Positions 57,652-64,000 of a stretch of DNA of 64,000 bases are shown one piece after another. The position numbers were made by a program, and so were the translations under genes. Origin of the DNA: JAPOUP01 sp965203605 (lineage in GTDB: Bacteria; Pseudomonadota; Alphaproteobacteria; Rhodobacterales; Rhodobacteraceae). The notes beneath the pieces were generated by a model. That model saw only the letters and a program-made list of their open reading frames with translations, did not search any database and had not been told where the DNA came from. Numbering within the stretch: position 1 is the first letter of the stretch; each line of letters opens with the position of its first letter. Location: assembly GCA_965203605.1 (NCBI GenBank), contig OZ241902.1, positions 930,001 through 994,000 of the forward strand, given 5' to 3'.

Positions 57652-57888
57652 TCACTCGACCAAGGGGCGTAGGATGGCCGGCAGCGTCTGACTGTCGGGG
57701 CGAAGTGGCGCCCTGGAGCCGAAAGGCCGAATATCCGGATCGTCTCCGCCGTCAACAGTAGGCACGTACAGACCCTCGGAACTCTTCGAAGTCATTGTGA
57801 TGCATTGAGGTCCAACGAGTTGCCATGACTTATGGGCGGCGGACAGAAGGATACCGCCAGAGCCAAGCTCAATCCTTCCGGCCGTCAC
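57652..57888 (-). CDS. Small hypothetical protein downstream of xthA
   Basis: A 78-residue frame starting with GTG 57888, with GAGGAA about 6 bases ahead. Its composition is protein-like (SWQLVGPQCITMTSKSSEGL, DPDIRPFGSRAPLRPD). I do not recognise the family. It follows xthA on the same strand after 65 bases, so it may be co-transcribed. Confidence 0.45.
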   Translation of the reverse strand: MTAGRIELGSGGILLSAAHKSWQLVGPQCITMTSKSSEGLYVPTVDGGDDPDIRPFGSRAPLRPDSQTLPAILRPLVE

Positions 57889-57953
57889 GGACAGTTCCTC
57901 AATGCGGCTTTGGGCTTGCCCGACTATACGCGAAGTCCGGACAGGCCTTGCAG

Positions 57954-58733
57954 CTATGCGTCAAGCTCAATTGCTACCGGGACATGGTCAGAAGGTTTTT
58001 CCCGATCCCGGACATGTTCGTCGATGCGACAGTCCGTCAGCAGGTCAGCGGCCTGAGGCGTCAGCAGAAAATGATCGATGCGAATGCCGTTGTTGCGCCG
58101 CCTCGCACCGCCCTGATAATCCCAGAACGTATAGTTGCCAGGCGTCTGGACACGAGCGCGAAACGCTTCGGTGAATCCTAGGTTCAAAATTCTCTGAAAG
58201 GCACCGCGGGTCTCCGGGAGATAAAGTGCGTCGGACTCCCAGATTTCTGGGCGGGCTGCGTCCTCAGCCTGCGGAATGACGTTGTAATCACCTGCCATCA
58301 GCGCCGTTTCCTCCCCGTCGAGAAGCGCCTTCGCACGCAGTCTCAGGCGTTCCATCCATGCTAGCTTGTACTCATACTTTGGACCGGGAGCAGGATTTCC
58401 GTTCGGTAGGTAGAGACCGCAGACCCTGACGGCCCTCTCATTCACGACCGTCGCCTCTATCCACCTCGCCTGGCTGTCCTGTTCGTCACCTGGAAGGCCC
58501 CGCCGCACATCCTCGATCTGGAACTTTGACAGTATCGCCACCCCGTTGAAGCTCTTCTGGCCGTGGACCGCGACGTTATAGCCTCGGTCCTCAAAATGCC
58601 CGCTTGGAAAGGCTTCGTCGACTGACTTGATTTCCTGGAGTAGCACAACGTCCGGTTGCTCTTCGTCAAGCCAGTCTGTCAACGCATTCATTCGTGCCTT
58701 GATGCCGTTGATGTTGAATGTTGCGATTATCAT
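57954..58733 (-). CDS. xthA: Exodeoxyribonuclease III
   Basis: A 259-residue AP-endonuclease of the EEP fold. Catalytic landmarks: IATFNINGIKAR (Asn), VLLQEIKSVDEAF (Glu), GLYLPNGNP, MAGDYNVIP (Asp-Asn), GIRIDHFLLT (Asp) and EKPSDHVPVAIEL (catalytic Asp-His). It cuts DNA at abasic sites and removes 3' blocks. ATG 58733 gives a normal length. Confidence 0.95.
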   Translation of the reverse strand: MIIATFNINGIKARMNALTDWLDEEQPDVVLLQEIKSVDEAFPSGHFEDRGYNVAVHGQKSFNGVAILSKFQIEDVRRGLPGDEQDSQARWIEATVVNERAVRVCGLYLPNGNPAPGPKYEYKLAWMERLRLRAKALLDGEETALMAGDYNVIPQAEDAARPEIWESDALYLPETRGAFQRILNLGFTEAFRARVQTPGNYTFWDYQGGARRRNNGIRIDHFLLTPQAADLLTDCRIDEHVRDREKPSDHVPVAIELDA

Positions 58734-59588
58734 CGAGGTTCCTCAGCCGGTTCAGCCTAGCAGATTTGGAAAGGCAGGAAAACCCGGATCGGAACTGTGG
58801 AAGGCCAATTCCGGGCAGGATTCGGACGGTCCTTGCTGTCGTGAGAGGCATATTTATTCCGCCTGTCGCCAACTCTTTGAAATCAAACAATAACCGACCT
58901 ATCGGCCCGAATCCGCGGAGGCCAGTCTCCGGAGACCGGCTCCTTGACACGTCCGGCCACAGCGGTTTCCCCTCGAGCCGGAGTTGGTCGGGGATGTGCC
59001 AGACGGCCCCTGTCGGTCGGGGCGTGGAACCGTTACCTGTCTCTCTTGAGATATGTTGATTCCGGTCTGGGTGTGCTAGGCTGGCTCAATGACTCTACCG
59101 TCGCCGCCTCGGAGTTCAGCATAATGTCCGACCTCGCCCCGATCCCATTTCGCCCCCCCCCCCGAACCCGCCGGTTCTGGTTCTGGCTGGCGGACTGGGT
59201 TTGGCGGAGTCGGCCACATGCACGGGGGCTTGACCGCAGCGGCATCGGCGGCGTGAGCCTTCCGGCCAGGGAGAGAAGCGTCTGGCAGTCCTGCGAGGCC
59301 GACCGCACCCACGGCCTGTTCATGGCCGGGCTGTTGGAGACCGCCTCGGGCCGGATGCCCGGCGCACGATGGCGCCACCGCCGCTTGACCGGCTGGGCTC
59401 TGCACTCAGGGGTTGCAACGGCTGGCGCTGGCGGGCGGACCAGTCCGACCTCGACAGCAGCTTCGGATCCAGCGCCAACCAGACCCGGGTCGCACCCGTC
59501 CACAATGCCAAGGCCAGCGGTAGGACCGGTGCCCGGATGGGAGGATACCGGATGCGACAGAACATGTCATGGGGCATGGGTCTGTTCT
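58734..59588. other. Accessory stretch without a recognised gene
   Basis: About 850 bases between xthA and an orphan ATPase. A long plus-strand frame (58944-59768) spans it, but nothing in it matches a family I know, and it crosses a C11 run and overlaps the end of the ATPase gene. Composition is GC-rich after 59200. Confidence 0.4.
59153..59163. repeat. C11 homopolymer
   Basis: Eleven consecutive C on the plus strand within the accessory stretch. Mutable tract or assembly-error hot spot. Confidence 0.9.
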
Positions 59589-60839
59589 TCAGGGGCTGTG
59601 GTCCGTCCCGTTATCATCCGGGATGTCATTCCGTGCATCCGTTTTCCGTTCGTGTCCGGCACCCCATTCGATCAGGTATCTTCGGAACGAGGGGATGGGG
59701 GAATGAACGCGGCTGTCGGGATCCCTGTACAAAGCGCCCTGATGGATGAGGTGGTTGATGAACCATAGGGCGGACCTTCCCTCAGGAAGCCTCTGGCGGG
59801 GTCGGTCGACGACACTGTTCTCCACCAATTCCTCCACCTGTCCGCTTCGCATTCCGTCCTTCAGCCCTGCCATCACCCGGGCGGTCAGGATATCAGCGTG
59901 CTGCATCTCCGGGCTGTTCTGGTCCCTGTAGTACCGCTGGCGCAGGCACCATGTTTCGTTTCCGACATGTTTCCAGTCCATGCGTTCCATGTCGCCATTC
60001 GTTCGCAGCGCCTCTTCCGCCAGGGCGACGCCGGCATAGCGCAGGTGACGGGGCCAGCCGTCGCAGATGTCGGCCAGGCCGTTCAGGCGGGCGGTGTGGC
60101 GGAAGGTGTCGAGACCGAACCACACCGCCAGTTTCCGCATAAATTCCCTGGCTTCCTTCGCCGCCATCGGCTTTGTCTCCAGAACGGCGATCTGTCGTGT
60201 CAGATGCATTTTCCGGGCACGGTCGGCGGTGTCGGATAGGCCGGCAAGCACCAGTGTCAAAGGTAGCCCGATGACAGCGTTGTGGATCTCCCGCAGGAAA
60301 CAGGCGGAGACGGAACTGGAATCCTCTTTCAAGGCCTGGGCCTCGTCCACGGCGAGAATGACAGGGCGCTTCCATGGTCTTTCCTGTCCACGACGGGTGG
60401 CGGTACTGAGCAGTCTGGCTTCCCTATAGTCATCGAACTCCGCCGACAGGCTATAACCGGCCACGGAGGCACCGACGGATTTCAGTCTCCGGATCCGGTC
60501 CCTGAGAATCCGTCTCCAGCCGTCCCGCGAGGAGATGCCGGCGGCCATGATGGCCTGAATGACACTGGACGTGTCCTGAATGACGGACTCGGAAGAGAAT
60601 GTCACCACCCGGGGGTTTCCATTCTCACCCGTCCACTTCCGCTGCATCTCGTGCAGGAGCGAGCTCTTGCCGGCGCCGGGGGCACCTTGCACGGCCCTGG
60701 TCATTTTCGGCTGGCCAGCGCTCTCCCTTGCCGTGGTCAGGATATCCCTGAGGATGTCACCGCGGCCGACGAAGACCGGAGGCGGGGCACCCTCGCCCTG
60801 ACGCAGGTATTCCTGAATTCGGGCACGGTTGATGGGCAT
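59589..60839 (-). CDS. Lone AAA ATPase (orphan)
   Basis: A 416-residue protein from ATG 60839, with AAGGGAA 4 bases ahead. Domain order: short N-terminus (INRARIQEYLRQGEG), Walker A GAPGAGKSS at residues 52-60, Walker B VILAVDEAQAL near 165-175, sensor-like TLVLAGLSDTADRA, then a C-terminal helical, perhaps winged-helix region (VMAGLKDGMRSGQVEELVEN) ending PSFRRYLIEWGAGHE. The layout resembles STAND-like or TniB/ExeA-like AAA proteins, but no transposase or secretion gene is nearby. Not obviously homologous to the ATPase at 38069 beyond the P-loop. It sits in the insertion between xthA and erpA. Confidence 0.75.
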   Translation of the reverse strand: MPINRARIQEYLRQGEGAPPPVFVGRGDILRDILTTARESAGQPKMTRAVQGAPGAGKSSLLHEMQRKWTGENGNPRVVTFSSESVIQDTSSVIQAIMAAGISSRDGWRRILRDRIRRLKSVGASVAGYSLSAEFDDYREARLLSTATRRGQERPWKRPVILAVDEAQALKEDSSSVSACFLREIHNAVIGLPLTLVLAGLSDTADRARKMHLTRQIAVLETKPMAAKEAREFMRKLAVWFGLDTFRHTARLNGLADICDGWPRHLRYAGVALAEEALRTNGDMERMDWKHVGNETWCLRQRYYRDQNSPEMQHADILTARVMAGLKDGMRSGQVEELVENSVVDRPRQRLPEGRSALWFINHLIHQGALYRDPDSRVHSPIPSFRRYLIEWGAGHERKTDARNDIPDDNGTDHSP

Positions 60840-61615
60840 GGAATTCCCTTCATGCACTTTCCCTGTATACGGAAACTACCCCAGTCCAGCCAGGAAACAA
60901 AATAACAATGCCGTCCGCTTCCCTTCGTTTTCCGAGCGGAACCGATTCGGCAGGCACCACTCGCATTGCTGTTTTCACCGTTGATTCGTCCGAACATCCG
61001 GGGCTTCCGCTTGGTCCCCCCGCTGGACAAACGGATTCGGCCTTCCAGGGCCGCAGAATCGCAAATTTCGGGGGGAAAACATACCTGTCGCGACACTTGC
61101 ATGGACCACAGGTATGCAGACGGTTGGGGAGGATCCTTGTGGCATCCGCAAGACCTCGACACGGCAACTTGATCATTGGCGAGTGCGATGCATTTTGGTG
61201 CCGTGCGCCATCACTGCCATGCCTCCACAACACCACTGACTATCCTGCCGGTCAAAGGACCGAGTGGTTGGTGCAGGGTGTAACTTGCCTGAAGTCGCGA
61301 CTTAGCGAACAGGGCCAGCCATACCGCAATCATGAGCGGTCATCCCATCTGCCAGCGGCTTCGATGGATTGATCATACGCCTGTATCTCGCGCTCGGCGA
61401 GACCGTATCGAGCACCTGTTACAGCGGGTTGACCAACTTCGTTCCTCTCTGTGTCCGATGTAATCCGTCAGATGCGCACGGATTCCATCAGAGGATGCTG
61501 GAAGGAAGAGTTCAGACTTTGCCCGAAACTCTGGCTCGGGCGGAAAGGGTCCTTACTTGAGTCCTGAACTTCGTTTGCAGCAATTCGACCCGCTCACCAG
61601 GGAATGGCTCATCGA
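60840..61615. other. Accessory stretch without a recognised gene
   Basis: About 775 bases between the orphan ATPase and erpA. Frames at 60908-61372 (plus) and 61369-61560 (plus) have no family I recognise. The ATPase promoter should lie near 60850-60950. Confidence 0.4.
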
Positions 61616-61942
61616 TCAGATCGAGAACGATGTGCCGCAACCGCAGGAACTGGTCACGTTCGGATTGTCGATGACAAAGCGCGCACCTATCATTTCTTCC
61701 GAATAGTCGATGGTTGCATTGGCAAGAAAGGGAAGGGACACTTCGTCGATCACAACGCGTTCGCCGTCACGACCTTTCAGAATCGTGTCGCCCTCCGCTG
61801 GTTCATCCAAGGAAATGTCATACTGGAAACCCGAGCAGCCGCCGCCGTCGACAGCAATGCGGAGGGCCTTGCCGCTGTCACCCGCGCCGATTTTGGCAAG
61901 TTGGGTGTAGGCTCGATCAGTGACTTTGGGCGGAATGAGCAA
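61616..61942 (-). CDS. erpA: Iron-sulfur cluster insertion protein ErpA/HesB
   Basis: A 108-residue A-type carrier with the three conserved cysteines: GGGCSGFQYD and the C-terminal SSCGCGTSFSI. It delivers Fe-S clusters to target enzymes. The start appears to be TTG 61942 (LIPPKVTDRAY), as no in-frame ATG precedes the conserved N-terminus; the ribosome site is weak. Divergent from dgt by 76 bases, the usual alphaproteobacterial arrangement. Confidence 0.93.
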   Translation of the reverse strand: MLIPPKVTDRAYTQLAKIGAGDSGKALRIAVDGGGCSGFQYDISLDEPAEGDTILKGRDGERVVIDEVSLPFLANATIDYSEEMIGARFVIDNPNVTSSCGCGTSFSI

Positions 61943-62018
61943 GGTCTGACATCCGGCATTCAGTTTCTATCCGATACGGGATATATGCTCCTTAGGACGG
62001 TGCGGCAAGGATAAGCAG

Positions 62019-63155
62019 ATGCTCATGGAATGTGCAGCACGCGGGAATCTGTCGTGCGGGCGGCTTTACCCGGAGAAAGAGAGCCGGTTCCGAACGTGTT
62101 TCCAACGTGATCGGGACCGAATCATACATTCGAGCGCCTTCAGGCGATTGAAGCACAAGACACAGGTTTTCATCGAGAACGAGGGCGACTACTACCGGAC
62201 GCGGATGACGCATTCGATCGAGGTGGCTCAGGTCGCGCGAACGGTTGCCACGGCGCTTGGCCTGAACGAACAACTGGCCGAGACGGTGGCACTGGCGCAT
62301 GATTTGGGACATCCTCCATTTGGGCATGCCGGGGAAGAAACGCTTCAGCATCTTATGGAGCCCTTTGGAGGGTTCGATCACAATGCTCAAGCGATCCGGA
62401 TTGTGACATCCCTGGAGCGGCATTATGCCAGTTTCGACGGCCTTAACCTCACTTGGGAGACACTGGAGGGTATCGCAAAGCACAATGGCCCGTTGACGGG
62501 CGAGATTCCCTTTGCTCTCGCTGAGTACAACAAGCTCCATGACCTTGAGTTCCACACCTATGCGAGTCCGGAGGCGCAGGTTGCGTCGCTGGCCGATGAT
62601 ATCGCCTACTGCAGTCATGACCTCCACGACGGACTCCGTGCAGGGCTATTTGCGACATGTGAAATCGCTGAGCTGCCACTGCTTGACGAGTGCTTTTCGC
62701 AGGTCGACTTTGCGCACAAAGATCTCGATAGCTACCGGCGCCGGCATGAGGCGCTACGCCGGTTCTTTGGGTTGATGGTCGAGGACCTGATTGAACAGTC
62801 AGTCAAGCGACTGGCTGATCTTGCACCCAACTCAGTGACTGAGGTCCGTCAGGCGGGACGTCCAATGGTGGGATTTTCGGAATCGTTCCAGGAACGCATG
62901 GATTCCATACGTGGGTTTCTGTTTGATCGAATGTACCGAGCTCCTGACCTGTTGAAGATGCGGCGCAAGGTGAACAGGGTTGTTGAGGCGCTGTTCGGTA
63001 TGTTCATCGCGAACACGGAACTGTTGCCTAAACAGTGGCATAGAGATGTGGAAGCGGCTGAGAACGAGTCCTTGGTGGCCCGCATTGTCATGGACTACAT
63101 TTCCGGCATGACAGATCGGTTCGCACTCCAGGAATACAAACGGCTTTGTGGGTAG
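62019..63155 (+). CDS. dgt: Deoxyguanosinetriphosphate triphosphohydrolase-like protein
   Basis: A 378-residue HD-domain enzyme. Metal ligands: H in RMTHSIEVAQVART, HD in ALAHDLGHPPFGHAGE and D in LADDIAYCSHDLHDGL. The N-terminal FQRDRDRIIHSSAFRRLKHK is typical. It hydrolyses dNTPs, such as dGTP, to the nucleoside and triphosphate. AAGGA lies 7 bases before the ATG. The usual next gene argS is absent; a MerR regulator converges instead. Confidence 0.94.
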   Translation: MLMECAARGNLSCGRLYPEKESRFRTCFQRDRDRIIHSSAFRRLKHKTQVFIENEGDYYRTRMTHSIEVAQVARTVATALGLNEQLAETVALAHDLGHPPFGHAGEETLQHLMEPFGGFDHNAQAIRIVTSLERHYASFDGLNLTWETLEGIAKHNGPLTGEIPFALAEYNKLHDLEFHTYASPEAQVASLADDIAYCSHDLHDGLRAGLFATCEIAELPLLDECFSQVDFAHKDLDSYRRRHEALRRFFGLMVEDLIEQSVKRLADLAPNSVTEVRQAGRPMVGFSESFQERMDSIRGFLFDRMYRAPDLLKMRRKVNRVVEALFGMFIANTELLPKQWHRDVEAAENESLVARIVMDYISGMTDRFALQEYKRLCG

Positions 63156-63166
63156 CTCTACGGCGG

Positions 63167-63619
63167 TCATCTGTACCTGATTTGGGATGTTCGCCGAGCT
63201 CGGTTCCGTTCCGGGTCGCTGAACTCCGAGCCAAGGCCCTTGATGATCGGACAGTTCGGTCTGTCATCGCCCTTGCAGGCATCGGCGAGACGACCGAGTT
63301 CGTCGTGGAGGGACTGTAGCTCCCGTTGCTTCCTTGCGATCTCGCCAAGTCGCTTCATCGCCATGCGTTTCACGTCCGCGCTCGAGCGATTTTGGTTCTC
63401 ATAGAGGCCAAGCAGTTCCCTGCATTCGGTGATCGAGAACCCGAATTCCCTTGCTCGCCTGACGAACACGAGCTTTCGAACAGCTTGGGAATCGTAGGTT
63501 CTATAGCCTGCCCTTGTTCGGAATGGTGCCGAAACAAGACCGATCTCGGAATAGTATCGAACCGTCTTGACGGGCAGGTCCGCCAATCTCGCCGCTGCCG
63601 AAATACTGAACTCGGACAT
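63167..63619 (-). CDS. MerR-family copper-responsive regulator (CueR/HmrR-like)
   Basis: A 150-residue MerR protein. N-terminal winged helix: ISAAARLADLPVKTVRYYSE, then IGLVSAPFRTRAGYRTY. A dimerisation coiled coil follows. The metal loop reads CKGDDRPNCPII, the C-x7-C spacing of CueR/HmrR Cu(I) sensors. It should bind the 19-bp-spacer promoter beside its own start codon and activate the divergent DUF4396 gene on copper(I), or possibly silver or gold. Confidence 0.88.
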   Translation of the reverse strand: MSEFSISAAARLADLPVKTVRYYSEIGLVSAPFRTRAGYRTYDSQAVRKLVFVRRAREFGFSITECRELLGLYENQNRSSADVKRMAMKRLGEIARKQRELQSLHDELGRLADACKGDDRPNCPIIKGLGSEFSDPERNRARRTSQIRYR

Positions 63620-63650
63620 TTGACTCTCCAGTTACTGGAAACTCTAGGTT
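63620..63650 (+). promoter_or_regulatory. MerR-type promoter with CueR-like box
   Basis: -35 TTGACT (63620-63625), a 19-base spacer CTCCAGTTACTGGAAACTC, then -10 TAGGTT (63645-63650). The spacer holds the palindrome TCCAGT-T-ACTGGA, matching the known CueR/HmrR copper box. The long spacer is the hallmark of promoters that MerR activators twist open. It reads toward the DUF4396 gene, whose ATG is 31 bases beyond the -10. Confidence 0.85.
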
Positions 63651-63680
63651 ACGGATAGACGCGAATCAATAGGGTGTGCC

Positions 63681-64000
63681 ATGGCAACAATCGCTGAAAG
63701 TTCCGCTATCGACTGGCGCTGCCGTCCCACGTGGCGGAGGGCATCGAAGAATACCGCATGGTGCCTGTTTGGATGTGCCATAGGCGACTTTGGCACTATT
63801 CTGTTCTTCCAGATCACGGGGATTCCCTGGCCGACCATGGCAATCATGGTCCTTGCGATTTTCAATGGTCTGCTAACTTCCATCGCGCTCGAAACACTCA
63901 TTCTCTATCGCCAGATGGACCTCCGGAGCGCATTCCGTACGGCGACTGGCATGTCGCTGATTTCGATGATTTCGATGGAGGCCATGATGAATGCGACTGA
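63681..64000 (+). CDS. DUF4396 membrane protein (partial)
   Basis: The frame from ATG 63681 is open to the window edge (106 codons). Sequence fits DUF4396: WRRASKNTAWCLFGCAIGDF then GTILFFQITGIPWPTMAIMV and MSLISMISMEAMMNAT. Two or more membrane helices, with cysteines and many methionines (MSLISMISMEAMM), residues suited to copper binding. The divergent CueR-like gene and its promoter point to copper-induced expression. The C-terminus is outside the window. Confidence 0.85.
   Translation, partial: MATIAESSAIDWRCRPTWRRASKNTAWCLFGCAIGDFGTILFFQITGIPWPTMAIMVLAIFNGLLTSIALETLILYRQMDLRSAFRTATGMSLISMISMEAMMNAT

Noticed and set aside
58944..59768. A 274-codon plus-strand frame near the orphan ATPase
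   Set aside because: Crosses a C11 run, overlaps the ATPase C-terminus, and has no recognisable domain; kept only as part of an unassigned stretch.
59589..60839. Calling the orphan ATPase TniB and the region a Tn7-like element
   Set aside because: No TniA transposase, TniQ or end repeats are visible nearby.

Overview
The window reads as a moderately GC-rich alphaproteobacterial chromosome segment. This rests on the xthA-erpA-dgt neighbourhood, a heterotetrameric sarcosine oxidase operon in soxBDAG order, a ccmI-ruvX-DUF1289 gene chain, an alpha-type DksA, and a CoxE/MoxR pair with a tiny membrane protein between them. Rhodobacterales or a near relative is the best guess; the species cannot be told from the sequence. 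The genome looks plastic and partly decaying. I see four transposable elements or large remnants besides isolated terminal repeats, an intact gene cut cleanly by an insertion, and several genes broken by frameshifts or stops.

Layout. 1-3.1 kb: tail of a sodium:alanine symporter, then VWA (CoxE-like), small membrane protein and MoxR ATPase on the minus strand. 3.3-9.1 kb: dksA, an FAD monooxygenase, tpiA, a frameshifted glutathione transferase, a D-lyxose isomerase-type cupin and an MmgE/PrpD protein. 9.3-13.5 kb: three tandem copies of a ~0.5 kb module encoding a small coiled-coil/one-TM protein; a 2.4 kb GC-rich insertion sequence sits inside the third. 13.9-27.7 kb: xylulokinase, an IS30-type remnant, a thioredoxin-like redoxin, an ABC exporter, a TRAP transporter operon, an IclR regulator, a dead transposase, a GMC oxidoreductase and a zinc alcohol dehydrogenase. 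D-lyxose isomerase plus xylulokinase plus TRAP, IclR and dehydrogenases suggests pentose/polyol or related carbon use. 28-36.7 kb: class III aminotransferase, a TerC-like (DUF475) membrane protein, a broken ParB-like gene, an intact Xre/RES toxin-antitoxin pair, a dead DUF4143 ATPase, and IS4-family copy 1.

36.9-50.4 kb: dusA, a lone AAA ATPase with a degenerate nuclease-like tail, an RTX fragment, DUF1289-ruvX-ccmI, the sarcosine oxidase operon, an unusual protein joining an RNA polymerase alpha-CTD-like domain to a sigma region 4-like helix-turn-helix, and sodB. 50.7-57.5 kb: rarD split by IS4-family copy 2, a LOG-family protein, a LysM protein and an Atm1-type ABC exporter. 57.6-64 kb: a small hypothetical gene, xthA, an accessory patch with a second lone ATPase, erpA, dgt, and at the edge a CueR-like regulator divergent from a DUF4396 membrane protein across a textbook 19-bp-spacer MerR promoter.

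The most noteworthy items are the alpha-CTD/sigma4 fusion, the triplicated membrane-protein module, the CueR-DUF4396 pair, the two inverted IS4 copies with exact 9-bp target duplications (one inside rarD), and the two orphan ATPases. I see no CRISPR array, rRNA or tRNA gene.
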